64,000 bases of DNA from RH-AL1 sp965198495 (GTDB lineage Bacteria; Pseudomonadota; Alphaproteobacteria; Rhizobiales; Beijerinckiaceae). Below, piece by piece: positions 1 through 9,029 of this stretch. The position numbers were made by a program, and so were the translations under genes. The notes beneath the pieces were generated by a model. That model had not been told where the DNA came from. It did no database searches and worked only from the letters and a program-made list of their open reading frames with translations. Numbering within the stretch: the first letter of the stretch is position 1; each line of letters begins with the position of its first letter. Location of the stretch: positions 2,852,001 through 2,916,000 of the forward strand of contig CBDAPL010000001.1 in assembly GCA_965198495.1 (NCBI GenBank). Reading direction: 5' to 3'.

Positions 1-1
1 A

Positions 2-394
2 GCCGGCGTCAATCAGGCGCTTTCTCCGCTTGGCCCGGTCGGCACCGTCGCGGCGCTTCCGCTGGATGTCGCCGGCGGCGTCACGACCGGCGTAGGCAAC
101 GCGCTCAGCGTTCCGGCCGAAGCGATCGCACCCGGGACGCCTGTCGTCGTTCAGGGACCCTTGATCGGGGCCGGCCTCTTGCCGGCCAGTCGCCGGGATC
201 TGGATCGCCTGAACGCGCTCGACGGGCGCCAATTCGATGCGCTGTACGTATCGACCCAAGAGGATGCTCTGCGCCAACTCGCCACCCTCTACCGCGATTA
301 CGCGACCAACGGCGACGATCCGGCGCTACGCGCTCTCGCGTCGAGTGAACTGCCGAAGGTGAACCATCGCCTCGAACAGATCGGTCGCCTCTAG
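2..394 (+). CDS. DUF4142-type protein, C-terminal part (5' truncated by window edge)
   Basis: The reading frame is open from base 2 to the TAG at 392-394, giving 130 residues with no credible start inside the window, so this is the 3' end of a longer gene. The helical stretch with LDRLNALDGRQFDALYV, followed by an ALRQLATLYRDYATNG segment and a final LPKVNHRLEQI, looks like the C-terminal half of a DUF4142 domain, a four-helix-bundle family of mostly exported proteins of unknown function. The N-terminal part visible here is rich in Gly, Ala, Val and Pro, like a linker. A strong hairpin follows the stop. Family assignment is by recognition only. Confidence 0.6.
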   Translation, partial: AGVNQALSPLGPVGTVAALPLDVAGGVTTGVGNALSVPAEAIAPGTPVVVQGPLIGAGLLPASRRDLDRLNALDGRQFDALYVSTQEDALRQLATLYRDYATNGDDPALRALASSELPKVNHRLEQIGRL

Positions 395-410
395 GCTCGT
401 TTATCACGAA

Positions 411-449
411 GCGTTGGACGCTCTCCTGGAGAGGGAGAGAGTTCAACGC
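411..449 (+). terminator. Hairpin after the DUF4142 gene
   Basis: Bases 411-419 pair with 441-449 and 421-426 with 434-439, with one mismatch (420/440), around a 7-base loop. It lies 17 bases after the stop of the preceding gene and before the efflux operon. No T tract follows, so intrinsic termination is plausible but unproven. Confidence 0.45.
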
Positions 450-579
450 GGATGATCGATCATGCTCGGTCGCGCGACCGGCTGCCTCGGTCAGCGCGGC
501 TGAATCGATCTCGTTCAGCAATGCTTTCGCCGCAATAGTGCGGCTCTATACAACGGTCATCCTCGTTCAGGAGTGCCCG

Positions 580-1767
580 TTGGCCCCTTTCGTCCGCTTC
601 GTCCGGTTTGTCGTGCTGCTCTCCGCCGCCGCTTACGCCGGCGCCACACATGTGGCCGCGGCGGACGCGACCGTCGCGGCGCCGGTCGTCAGCGTTGTCG
701 TGGCGGTGCCGCGCGATCTCGTCGCCCACGCCATCGTCTCGGGGACGCTGGTGCCCCGCGACGAAGTGCTGGTCGCCCCCGAACTCGACGGGGTCCGCGT
801 CGTTCAGGTTCTCGCCGAAGAGGGAGACCGCGTCGTCAAGGGTCAGGTTCTCGCCCGGCTGTCGCAAGACATGCTCGACGTGCAAGTGGCGCAGAACGCC
901 GCTTCGCTGGCGCGATCGCAGGCGGCGATCGAACAGGCGCGCAGTCAGATCGACCAATCGGCGGCCACGGCGGAGGAGGAGCGGCTCTCGCTGGAGCGCG
1001 CGCAGGCCTTGCGCCGCTCTGGCAATGCCACGGAAGTGACGCTCGAACAGCGGACGTCGGCGTCGCGCTCGGCCAACGGCAGGCTCGCCGCCTCGCGCAA
1101 CGGGCTCGCCATGGCCGAAGCCGATCTCGCCCTCGTCAGGGCGCAGCGCGCCGAACTCGATCTTCGATCGCGACGCACCGAGGTGAAGGCGCCGGTCGAC
1201 GGCATCGTGAGCCGAAGGTCGGCGCGCGTGGGCATGACGGCATCGACGAGTGGCGAACCGCTGTACCGGCTGATCGCGCACGGAATCGTCGAACTCGAGG
1301 GCGATGTCACGGAGACGGGATTGGGCGTCCTCAAGGACGGTGCGCCGGCGCTGATCGACGTCGGTGGCGACGCTACCGTGCGGGGCAAAGTTCGCGTCGT
1401 ATATCCCGAGATCGACCGCGCCACCCGCCTCGGCAAGGTGCGCGTCTCGCTCGATCCGGATCCCTCGCTTCGCATCGGGGCCTTCGCGCGCGGTACGCTC
1501 GAGGTCGCACGCCGACATGGCTTGGCGGTGCCGGTCTCGGCGCTCCTCTACGACGAGGACGGTGGCGCGAGCGTGCTTGCGGTGGTCGATGGCCGCGTCG
1601 CCGAACGCAAGGTCAGGACCGGGCTGGCGACCGCCGCTTTCGTCGAGATCGTAGACGGCCTGCGAGCCGGCGAGATTATCGTGGCGCGGGCCGGATCGTT
1701 CCTACAGCCCGGGGACGCGGTCAGGACCGTGCCGAACACGCCGACGACCGCGTCAGCCAGGCTCTGA
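580..1767 (+). CDS. RND efflux periplasmic adaptor (HlyD/AcrA-type membrane fusion protein)
   Basis: 395 residues. The periplasmic adaptor of a tripartite RND pump links the inner-membrane permease to an outer-membrane channel. An N-terminal hydrophobic signal or anchor (about residues 1-25) is followed by a biotinyl-lipoyl half-motif (EGDRVVKGQVLARLSQ), a long alpha-helical hairpin rich in Ala, Gln and Glu, the second lipoyl half (VKAPVDGIVSRRSARVG) and beta-barrel and membrane-proximal domains. I chose the TTG at 580 because CAGGAG at 568-573 stands 6 bases before it; an in-frame GTG at 538 lacks such a site. The permease starts 12 bases downstream, so the two form an operon. No outer-membrane factor gene is adjacent. 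Substrate unknown. Confidence 0.9.
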   Translation: MAPFVRFVRFVVLLSAAAYAGATHVAAADATVAAPVVSVVVAVPRDLVAHAIVSGTLVPRDEVLVAPELDGVRVVQVLAEEGDRVVKGQVLARLSQDMLDVQVAQNAASLARSQAAIEQARSQIDQSAATAEEERLSLERAQALRRSGNATEVTLEQRTSASRSANGRLAASRNGLAMAEADLALVRAQRAELDLRSRRTEVKAPVDGIVSRRSARVGMTASTSGEPLYRLIAHGIVELEGDVTETGLGVLKDGAPALIDVGGDATVRGKVRVVYPEIDRATRLGKVRVSLDPDPSLRIGAFARGTLEVARRHGLAVPVSALLYDEDGGASVLAVVDGRVAERKVRTGLATAAFVEIVDGLRAGEIIVARAGSFLQPGDAVRTVPNTPTTASARL

Positions 1768-1779
1768 GGCGAAGACGGC

Positions 1780-4700
1780 ATGCGCCTGAACGTATCCGCC
1801 TGGGCCATCCGCAGGCCCCTTCCCTCGATCGTCTTCTTCGTGATCATGCTGGCCCTCGGGCTGTTCGGCTTCGCCGCCCTGCCGATCACGCAGATGCCCA
1901 ACGTCGACGTGCCGATCGTCGCCGTGACCGTCACGCAGCCGGGCGCCGCACCATCGGAGCTGCAGACCCAGGTCACCAAGCGGGTCGAGGACGCGATCGC
2001 CGGCGTCAGCGGCGTCAAGCATATCACCTCGACCATCACCGAGGGCACGTCCAGCACCACCATCGAGTTTCGCCTGGAGACGAACGAGGATCGCGCGCTG
2101 AACGACGTCAAGGACGCGATCTCGCGGATCAGGACGGACCTGCCGCGAACGATCGACGAGCCGATCGTCAATCGCGTCGACATCGTCGGCCTGCCGATCC
2201 TCGTCTACGGCGTATCGGCCCCCGCGATGACGCCGGAGGACCTGTCGTGGTTCGTCGACGACGTGGCGGCGCGGCAGATCCAGGGCGTGCGAGGCGTCGG
2301 CGGCGTGGAGCGCCTCGGCGGGGTCGATCGGGAGATCCGCATAGAGCTGCGGCCCGAACGCCTCAACGCGCTCGGCGTCACCGCCGCCGACGTCAACGCG
2401 CAACTGCTGCTGACGAGCGCCGACATGGCCGGCGGACGCGGGACGCTCGGCGGGCAGGAGCAGTCGATCCGCACCTTGGCCGGCGCCCGCAGCACCGCGA
2501 CCTTGGCCGAGACCTCGATCGTGCTCGCCGGGGGACGACACGTGCGCCTCGGCGATCTCGCCCGCATCGTCGACACGTCGGCGGAGCAACGAACCTTCGC
2601 GCGCCTCGACGGCAAGCCTATCGTCGGATTGGCGATCACCCGAGCCAAGGGCGCCAGCGACGCCGCCGTGGCGCAGGCGGTCGCACGCAAGGTCGAGGAG
2701 CTGGGTCACGCCCACCCCGAAGCCCGCTTCAGCCTGATCGACTCGTCGGTCGAGAACACGGTGGGAAATTACGATTCCGCGATGCACGGGCTGCTGGAGG
2801 GCGCGGCGCTCGCCGTGCTCGTGGTGTTCCTCTTCCTGCGCGACTGGCGCGCGACGCTGATCGCGGCGATCGCCCTGCCGTTGTCGGTGCTGCCGACCTT
2901 CTGGGCGATGAACCTCCTGGGCTTCTCGCTCAACATCGTCAGCCTCCTTTCGATCACGCTCGTGACCGGCATCCTGGTCGACGACGCGATCGTCGAGATC
3001 GAGAACATCGCGCGGCACATCCGCATGGGCAAGACGCCCTACAACGCCGCGCTCGAGGCGGCCGACGAGATCGGCTTGGCCGTCATCGCGATCACCGCCA
3101 CGATCGTCGCGATCTTCGCGCCGGTCAGCTTCATGGGCGGAATCGCCGGCCAGTACTTCAAGCAGTTCGGGCTCACCATCGCCGTGGCGGTCGGCTTCTC
3201 GCTGCTCGTCGCGCGCCTGCTCACGCCGATGCTCGCCGCCTACTTCCTGCGTCCCCACGCCGCCCACGACGAGCGGGAGGGACCCGTCATGCGCGCCTAT
3301 CTGCGCGTCGTGCGCGCTTCGGTGCGCCACAAGTTCGTGACGCTGCTCCTCGGCCTGACGCTGTTTGCCGCCTCGATCGCCTCCACGCGCCTGCTTCCCG
3401 CCGGCTTCCTGCCGAAGGAGGATCACGCCCGCACGCAGTTCTCCGTGGAGCTCCCGCCCGGCGCGCGGCTTGGCGACACGAAGGCGGTCACCGACGATCT
3501 GGTCCGGCGTATCGGGGCGCTGCCCGAGATCGTCTCGGTCTTCGTCGACGGCGGCCGTCAGGTTCCGTCCAAACGCGAGGTTCGCGTCGCCAGTCTCACG
3601 GTGACGCTCGTGCCGAAGAGCAGACGCGCCCGCTCCCAGGCCGAGATCGAGACGGCGATCGGCGCGATCCTCCGCGATCAGCCCGATTTGCGTTTCTGGT
3701 CGATCCGCGACAATGGCCAGCGTGACCTCGCGCTCGTGCTCGGCGGTCGCGACCAGGCGCTGGTGACCGCGACGGCGGCGAGGCTACGCGGCGAGATGGC
3801 CGCGCTCCCGCATCTCGTCAACGTCATCTCCACGGCACCGATCGACCGCACCGAGATCCGTGTCGTGCCGCGCTCCGACATCGCCGCCGACCTCGGCGTG
3901 TCGACGGCGGCGATCGCCCAGACCGTGCGGATCGGCACGATCGGCGACATAGGCGCGAACCTCGCCAAATTCACGATCGGCGAGCGTCAGATCCCGATCC
4001 GCGTTCAATTGCCGGATGCCGTCAGGGGCGACCTCGACGTGCTGCGCGACCTGAGGGTGCCGGTCGGCGGCGGCTCCGCCGTACCGCTCGCCACGGTGGC
4101 CGATCTCAAGCTTGGTCGCGGTCCGACCTCGATCGACCGCTACGATCGCTCGGTGCGTATCGCCGTCGAGGCCGACATGCAGGGGTCGGACGCGCTCGGC
4201 GACCTGATCGGCCAGGCCATGGCGCTGCCGACGGCGCGCCACCTTCCCGAAGGCGTGACCCTGAGCCAGGTCGGCGACGCCGAGATCATGAACGAGGTGT
4301 TCTCCGGCTTCGCGCTCGCGATGGGGACGGGCCTGATGATGGTGCTCGCCGTCCTCGTGCTGCTCTTCGGCAGCGTCGCCCAGCCCTTGACGATCCTGTT
4401 CTCGCTTCCGCTGTCGATCGGCGGCGCGATCCTCGGCTTGCTGATCTTCCACAAGCCGATCTCCATGCCGGTGGTGATCGGCATTTTGATGCTGATGGGC
4501 GTCGTGACCAAGAACGCCATCATGCTCGTCGATCTCGCCCTCGAGGAGATGGCGGCCGGTGTCGATCGCGTCACCGCCATCATCGACTCGGGGCGCAAGC
4601 GCGCGCGCCCCATCGTCATGACTACGATCGCCATGGCGGCCGGGATGGTGCCGAGCGCGATGGCCTTCGGCATCGGCGGCGAGTTCCGCTCGCCGATGGC

Positions 4701-4902
4701 GATCGCGGTCATCGGCGGCCTGATCGTCTCGACCGTGCTGTCGCTCGTCTTCGTGCCGGCGATCTTCATCGTCATGGACGATGCGCAAGTGCTGCTGACC
4801 CGGATGTTCGGTCGGCTGCTGTTCGGACACGATCGGCCAAAGCCCGTCGCGCGCGTCACCGAGGACGCCATCGTCGACGCCTATCCCGTCGCCGCCGAAT
4901 GA
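1780..4902 (+). CDS. RND efflux permease (AcrB/MexB family)
   Basis: 1040 residues, the normal length of an HAE1-type RND proton antiporter in the inner membrane. TM1 (about residues 14-32) is followed by the first large periplasmic loop. The TM4 aspartate pair needed for proton relay is present in GILVDDAIVEIEN, and the TM10 lysine in GVVTKNAIMLVDLA. The second periplasmic loop begins near residue 545 (LLPAGFLPKEDHA). It directly follows the adaptor gene, so both are probably co-transcribed and make one pump, using an outer-membrane channel encoded elsewhere. Drug, lipid or metal specificity cannot be read from the sequence, though the intact AcrB-like architecture argues against the metal-specific CusA group. 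Confidence 0.93.
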   Translation: MRLNVSAWAIRRPLPSIVFFVIMLALGLFGFAALPITQMPNVDVPIVAVTVTQPGAAPSELQTQVTKRVEDAIAGVSGVKHITSTITEGTSSTTIEFRLETNEDRALNDVKDAISRIRTDLPRTIDEPIVNRVDIVGLPILVYGVSAPAMTPEDLSWFVDDVAARQIQGVRGVGGVERLGGVDREIRIELRPERLNALGVTAADVNAQLLLTSADMAGGRGTLGGQEQSIRTLAGARSTATLAETSIVLAGGRHVRLGDLARIVDTSAEQRTFARLDGKPIVGLAITRAKGASDAAVAQAVARKVEELGHAHPEARFSLIDSSVENTVGNYDSAMHGLLEGAALAVLVVFLFLRDWRATLIAAIALPLSVLPTFWAMNLLGFSLNIVSLLSITLVTGILVDDAIVEIENIARHIRMGKTPYNAALEAADEIGLAVIAITATIVAIFAPVSFMGGIAGQYFKQFGLTIAVAVGFSLLVARLLTPMLAAYFLRPHAAHDEREGPVMRAYLRVVRASVRHKFVTLLLGLTLFAASIASTRLLPAGFLPKEDHARTQFSVELPPGARLGDTKAVTDDLVRRIGALPEIVSVFVDGGRQVPSKREVRVASLTVTLVPKSRRARSQAEIETAIGAILRDQPDLRFWSIRDNGQRDLALVLGGRDQALVTATAARLRGEMAALPHLVNVISTAPIDRTEIRVVPRSDIAADLGVSTAAIAQTVRIGTIGDIGANLAKFTIGERQIPIRVQLPDAVRGDLDVLRDLRVPVGGGSAVPLATVADLKLGRGPTSIDRYDRSVRIAVEADMQGSDALGDLIGQAMALPTARHLPEGVTLSQVGDAEIMNEVFSGFALAMGTGLMMVLAVLVLLFGSVAQPLTILFSLPLSIGGAILGLLIFHKPISMPVVIGILMLMGVVTKNAIMLVDLALEEMAAGVDRVTAIIDSGRKRARPIVMTTIAMAAGMVPSAMAFGIGGEFRSPMAIAVIGGLIVSTVLSLVFVPAIFIVMDDAQVLLTRMFGRLLFGHDRPKPVARVTEDAIVDAYPVAAE

Positions 4903-4962
4903 GCGCCGCGGCCTGAGAGGTAGGAGGTCGGCGAGGCGCGCCATGCCGACTTCGACCGGCTT

Positions 4963-6249
4963 CTAGCGATCCGCCTTCAGCTCCTGTGCCTCGCGCGCCG
5001 ACAGCCGGGACGCGGTAGCCAGGGCCGCGCCGATCAGAACGGTGACGAGCGCCATGATGCCGGGCCAACCGTAACGCGACCAGAACACGCCGCCCAGAGA
5101 TCCAAACAGGCTCGAGCCCGAATAATAGGCGAAGAGGTAGAGCGAGGCGGCCGCCGCCCGCGCCGTCGCGGCGCGGTCGCTGACCCAGCCGCTGGCGATC
5201 GAATGCGCGCCGAAGAACCCGGCCGTGAAGATAGCGATCGCGGCGATCGAGACGACCAGGCTCGGCGTCGCCGTGAGGAACAGCCCCACCAGCATCAGCG
5301 CCATAGCCGCCGTCATCATCCGGCCGCGCCCGTGGCGGCCGCCGAGCCGGCCGAACCACGCCGACGCCGGCCCACCGAGGATGTAGACGAGGAAGATCGA
5401 CCCGGCGAAGGTCTGCGACAGGTCGAAGGGCGGCTCGATGAGGCGGTAGCTCAGATAATTGTAGGTGGTGATGAAGCCGCCCATCAGCAGGAAGCCGACC
5501 AGGAACAGCTGCGCCAGCCGGCCATCGCGAAGATGAACGGCGAAGACGTCGCCGAGATGACGCAGAGAAACGCCCTCCTCCGGCTCGAAGCGTCGCGAGG
5601 GCGGCAGCAGGATCGTGAACAGCGCCGCGGCGGCGATGCCGAACAGGCCGATCACCCCCAGCGAGAGGCGCCACGAGTGCGTGACGTCGATGAGGATGCC
5701 GGTCAGCACCCGACCGGCCATGCCGCCGTAGGCGTTGCCGGCGATGTAGAGCCCCATCGCGCCGCCGAGGTCGCACGGGTGCACCTCCTCGGCGAGATAG
5801 GCCATCGCGACGGCCGGAACGCCGGCAAGCGCGATGCCGGTCAGCGCCCTGATGACGAGGAGGGTCGCCCAATTCGGCGCGAAGGCGCAGCCGATCGTCA
5901 GCGCGCCGACCGCGAACAGCGACACGGTCATGATCGGCTTGCGGCCGCGCGCGTCGGAGATCCGCCCGGCGAGGAGCATGGCCACGGCAAGCGTGCCGGT
6001 CGTGACGGAGAGCGAGAGGCTCGAGATCGAGGGCGAGACGCCGAGGTCCCGCGAGAAGACCGGCAGCAGCGGCTGCACGCAGTAGAGCAGCGCGTAGGTC
6101 GAGAAGCCGGCCGCGACCAGGGCCAGGGCGACCTTGCGGAATGCCGGCGTCCGCGCGCGCAGAAACAGGTCCGTGGAACCGGCGAGCGCGAGTGTTTCCG
6201 CCTCTTCGAGCGGCGTCTCACGTCGCGGCCGCGAGCCGTCTTGATCCAT
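4963..6249 (-). CDS. MFS transporter, YnfM-like drug/metabolite exporter
   Basis: 428 residues with a hydrophilic N-terminus of about 35 residues and then twelve predicted membrane helices. The MFS signature loop between TM2 and TM3 is seen as AGRISDARGRKPIM, and a second copy in the C-terminal half as FGRLGGRHGRGRMM. The overall pattern resembles YnfM/arabinose-efflux permeases in the inner membrane. Start: AGGCGAGG at 6259-6266 (minus strand) is best spaced for the ATG at 6249; a GTG at 6258 is possible. Convergent with the RND operon. Substrate unknown. Confidence 0.85.
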   Translation of the reverse strand: MDQDGSRPRRETPLEEAETLALAGSTDLFLRARTPAFRKVALALVAAGFSTYALLYCVQPLLPVFSRDLGVSPSISSLSLSVTTGTLAVAMLLAGRISDARGRKPIMTVSLFAVGALTIGCAFAPNWATLLVIRALTGIALAGVPAVAMAYLAEEVHPCDLGGAMGLYIAGNAYGGMAGRVLTGILIDVTHSWRLSLGVIGLFGIAAAALFTILLPPSRRFEPEEGVSLRHLGDVFAVHLRDGRLAQLFLVGFLLMGGFITTYNYLSYRLIEPPFDLSQTFAGSIFLVYILGGPASAWFGRLGGRHGRGRMMTAAMALMLVGLFLTATPSLVVSIAAIAIFTAGFFGAHSIASGWVSDRAATARAAAASLYLFAYYSGSSLFGSLGGVFWSRYGWPGIMALVTVLIGAALATASRLSAREAQELKADR

Positions 6250-6688
6250 GATGCCCACCCTCGCCTTTCGATCGCGTATGGCTTAGCCCATCGCCGTAGC
6301 CTGGAAACGTAGGATCGGCGTCAGAAGCTCGACCCGTTCATCGATCGGCAAGCACGTCAGGTGACAAGCACGTCAGGTGACAAGCACGTCAGGTGACAAG
6401 CACGTCAGGTGACAAGCGCGGGCACGATGACCTCGGGGGCGAACCGTTAATCTTTCGAGCGCGCAATGGCTTCATGCCGACGCGCCCGAGGGCCGGCCCG
6501 ATCACCCGCGATCCTTGAGCGATGCTAGGGCGCGTCGGCAGGCAACCTGATCAAGGCGGCGGCTTTCCCGCTCAAACTCTGGGCGAGAAACACGAACCCG
6601 GCTCGGCGCGACGCCGTGCGCCTTGCGGACTCGCGAAGGCGCGTTATCCTGCCTCTCTGCTTCGCTTGATCCGGGATGGAACCTACGA
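6250..6688. other. Intergenic region without a convincing gene
   Basis: This 439-base stretch separates the MFS gene from bpt and carries their presumed promoters. The only striking structure is a four-copy tandem 16-bp repeat. An open frame from 6522 runs in a different frame into bpt and has no coding character. Confidence 0.6.
6349..6412 (+). repeat. Tandem repeat, four perfect copies of a 16-bp unit
   Basis: The unit CAAGCACGTCAGGTGA occurs at 6349-6364, 6365-6380, 6381-6396 and 6397-6412 with no mismatch, followed by a decaying fifth copy (CAAGCGCG). It is intergenic, between the diverging MFS and bpt genes. Each unit contains the near-palindrome CACGTC. Confidence 0.97.
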
Positions 6689-7426
6689 GTGTCGAGAGAG
6701 CCGCGCGACGCCCCGCAATTCTATCTCACCGCCCCTTCGCCCTGTCCCTATCTGTCACGCCGCGAGGAGCGCAAGGTCTTCACGCACCTCATCGGCAAGC
6801 GCGCGGTCGCCCTCAACGACACGCTGACCCAGTCCGGTTTCCGGCGCTCCCAGACGATCGCCTACAGGCCGGCGTGCGAGGCGTGTCGCGCCTGCGTCTC
6901 GGTGCGGGTGAAGGCCGACGAGTTCGAGCCTGGCAAGAGCCTGCGCCGCGTTCTCGAACGCAACGAGGACGTGCGCGGCGCCGTCGTGCGCGCCGATCCG
7001 ACGTCCGAGCAATATTCGCTGTTTCGCACCTATCTCGACGCCCGTCACGCCGACGGCGGCATGGCGGACATGAGCGTGCTCGACTATTCGATGATGGTCG
7101 AGGACAGCCACGTCGAGACGCGGCTCGTCGAGTACAGGATCGGCGCGAGCTCCGTCTCGCAAGGGACGTTGATCGCCGTCTGCCTCACCGACGTTCTCGC
7201 CGACGGTCTGTCGATGGTCTATTCCTACTACGATCCCGACCATCAGGTGCGCTCGCTCGGCAGCTACATGATCCTCGACCATATCGCGCGGGCGAGGAAG
7301 CTTGGATTGCCCCACCTTTACCTTGGCTATTGGGTCGAGGGCTCGAAGAAGATGGCCTATAAGGCCCGCTTCCTCCCGCAGGAGCGTCTCGGGATGGATG
7401 GCTGGGATCGCGTCGAGAGCGCCTGA
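6689..7426 (+). CDS. bpt: Aspartate/glutamate leucyltransferase (leucyl-tRNA-protein transferase, Bpt)
   Basis: 245 residues, the family length. The enzyme adds leucine from Leu-tRNA to proteins with N-terminal Asp or Glu, marking them for ClpS/ClpAP degradation. The N-terminal ATE domain shows QFYLTAPSPCPYL and the cysteine motif CEACRACVSVRV; the C-terminal GNAT-like domain shows YSYYDPDHQVRSLGSYMI and YLGYWVEGSKKMAYKARF. I placed the start at GTG 6689, since family members begin a few residues before QFYLT; longer in-frame starts back to 6623 add unrelated sequence. Arginyltransferase (Ate) specificity is less likely in an alphaproteobacterium. Confidence 0.92.
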   Translation: MSREPRDAPQFYLTAPSPCPYLSRREERKVFTHLIGKRAVALNDTLTQSGFRRSQTIAYRPACEACRACVSVRVKADEFEPGKSLRRVLERNEDVRGAVVRADPTSEQYSLFRTYLDARHADGGMADMSVLDYSMMVEDSHVETRLVEYRIGASSVSQGTLIAVCLTDVLADGLSMVYSYYDPDHQVRSLGSYMILDHIARARKLGLPHLYLGYWVEGSKKMAYKARFLPQERLGMDGWDRVESA

Positions 7427-7434
7427 GCCACGCC

Positions 7435-7476
7435 GTCACGCGCATCGCTTGGATAATGGCACGCCTGGCGCGTGAC
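7435..7476. repeat. 9-bp inverted repeat after bpt
   Basis: GTCACGCGC at 7435-7443 is repeated in inverse orientation as GCGCGTGAC at 7468-7476, separated by 24 bases. It starts 8 bases after the bpt stop and may be a weak terminator or a protein-binding site; there is no T tract. Confidence 0.4.
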
Positions 7477-7556
7477 AGTTCAGGTCGATCGAAAGGCGGG
7501 TGGATCGCGGTGCGGCTTTCGCATGCCCTGCCTCCTGCCATTTGGAGACGTTCTTC

Positions 7557-8675
7557 ATGGACGATGAATTCCGCTTCGGGATCGAGGAAGAATACTTCCT
7601 CGTCGATGCCGAGACAGGCGAGAGCCCGACCGAGAAGGCCGCCGACGCCTTCCATAAGGCCGCGGGCCGCAAGGTCGAACCCGCGTCGCACGAGCTCCTG
7701 AAGGGACAGGTCGAGGTACAGACCGAGCCCGGCACGAGCTTCGACGCGGCGCGGGCGACACTCGCCGGTTTTCGCCGCAAGCTTTCGACGATCGCCGGAG
7801 ACCATGGTCTGTCGTTGATCGCGTCGGGCAGTCATCCGCTGGCCGAATCGCGCGACCAGGATACGACGGACAAGCAGCGCTATCAGGATCTACAATCGGA
7901 GTTCGGCATCATCGCGCGACGATCCATCGTCTGCGCGACGCATATCCACGTCGAGGTGAAAGACGCCGACCGCATCGCGATCATGAACCGCCTCGTCCCG
8001 TTCCTGCCTGTGTTCTACGCGCTATCGGTGTCCTCGCCCTTCTGGCAAGGGCACGAGGCCAAGATCAAGGGCTTCCGGCTGACCGCTTTTTCCGAATGGC
8101 CGCGCATGGGCGTGCCGGACATCTTCGCCGATCAGGCGGCGTTCGACCATTTCGTCCATCTCCTCGTCGACGCGAAGGTCATGAAGGACGCGAGCTTCGT
8201 CTGGTGGCACATCAGGCCCTCGACCCATTATCCGACGATCGAACTGCGGATCTGCGACGGCTGCACGCGCGTCGACGACGCCGTGACGATCGCCGCGCTC
8301 TACCAGGCTCTGGTCCGCGCCGTCGCGCGACGGCCGGAGATCAACGCCGGCGTCGGCGCTCTCGATCGCGCCGTCTGCGCGGAGAACATCTGGCAGGTGC
8401 AACGGCTCGGCGCCGAAGCCAAGCTTATCGACGCGCGAGGCGGCGGCGCTCGGCCGGTCCGCGAGCACCTCGAGGCCATGCTGGAGCTGGTGGAGGAGGA
8501 CGCGAACGCCCTCGGCTCGACCGAATGGGTCGGCAAGACGCGCGCGATCCTCGAAGGCGGGACCAGCGCCGACCGGCAGATCGGCGCGTTTCGCGACGCG
8601 CTGTCAGCGGGGCGATCGCACCACCAGGCGCTTCGCGCGGTCATCGACACGCTGGTCGCGGAGACGATCGCCTAG
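7557..8675 (+). CDS. Carboxylate-amine ligase, YbdK / glutamate-cysteine ligase type 2 family
   Basis: 372 residues, normal for the YbdK family of the GCS2 superfamily, ATP-dependent enzymes joining an amine to a carboxylate (weak gamma-glutamyl-cysteine ligase activity is known for the E. coli member). Visible motifs are the opening FGIEEEYFLVDAETGE with the metal-binding glutamates, the internal CATHIHVEV, and WWHIRPSTHYPTIELRICD near residue 220. The ATG at 7557 follows GGAG at 7544-7547 with 9-base spacing; a longer frame from 7500 has no ribosome site. The natural substrate is not established for most members. A coupled group of small membrane-protein genes follows 94 bases later. Confidence 0.88.
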   Translation: MDDEFRFGIEEEYFLVDAETGESPTEKAADAFHKAAGRKVEPASHELLKGQVEVQTEPGTSFDAARATLAGFRRKLSTIAGDHGLSLIASGSHPLAESRDQDTTDKQRYQDLQSEFGIIARRSIVCATHIHVEVKDADRIAIMNRLVPFLPVFYALSVSSPFWQGHEAKIKGFRLTAFSEWPRMGVPDIFADQAAFDHFVHLLVDAKVMKDASFVWWHIRPSTHYPTIELRICDGCTRVDDAVTIAALYQALVRAVARRPEINAGVGALDRAVCAENIWQVQRLGAEAKLIDARGGGARPVREHLEAMLELVEEDANALGSTEWVGKTRAILEGGTSADRQIGAFRDALSAGRSHHQALRAVIDTLVAETIA

Positions 8676-8769
8676 ACAGCGGGGCAGTTCGTCGGCGCGA
8701 CAATGAGCGTCGTGGCCGCGCGCACCGACATCTGCGACCGCTACAGGCAATGATCGCTAGGAGAACTCC

Positions 8770-8901
8770 ATGCTGACGCTTCTGCCGCGACCGAGCATTC
8801 TGACGGGTGCCGTCGTCGCCGCCTCCGTCGCCGGTGGCCTGGCGCTCGGCGCGGCGCTCGGCGGCGTCATCGTCCTCGGCGCGCTGGTCCGCCGTCGGTG
8901 A
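8770..8901 (+). CDS. Small single-pass membrane protein, 43 aa
   Basis: ATG at 8770 is preceded by a perfect AGGAG at 8759-8763, spaced 6 bases. The 43-residue product has a basic start (MLTLLPRPS), one long Ala/Gly/Val-rich hydrophobic helix (about residues 10-40) and a C-terminal RRR, consistent with one membrane span with a positive cytoplasmic end. Its TGA overlaps the GTG of the next ORF (GTGA at 8898-8901), indicating translational coupling. No family recognised. Because of its size, coding status rests on the ribosome site and the overlap. Confidence 0.55.
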   Translation: MLTLLPRPSILTGAVVAASVAGGLALGAALGGVIVLGALVRRR

Positions 8902-9029
8902 TCTTCCTCTATCTCTCCATGCTCGGCGCCATTCACTTCGTGTCCGCCGCGGCGCTTGGCTTGATGAGCGTGCTCTCGGGCAAGGCGCTGCGCGACATGG
9001 CGAAGGATCGGCGCGAGGGCGCCTCGTGA
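8898..9029 (+). CDS. Small membrane protein, 43 aa, coupled to both neighbours
   Basis: Starts with the GTG that overlaps the preceding stop (GTGA) and ends with the TGA at 9027-9029 that overlaps the following ATG (TGATG). The product begins MIFLYLSMLGAIHFVSAA, a hydrophobic helix reaching about residue 26, and ends in a charged tail (ALRDMAKDRREGAS). It could be a single-span protein with a cytoplasmic tail. No known family recognised. Overlaps on both sides argue for a real gene expressed as part of a three-gene unit. Confidence 0.5.
   Translation: MIFLYLSMLGAIHFVSAAALGLMSVLSGKALRDMAKDRREGAS

Noticed and set aside
573..3725. A 1050-codon plus-strand frame overlapping adaptor and permease genes
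   Set aside because: It is Arg-rich (over a quarter Arg), has no domain, and lies out of frame with two clearly recognised genes; typical of GC-rich shadow frames.
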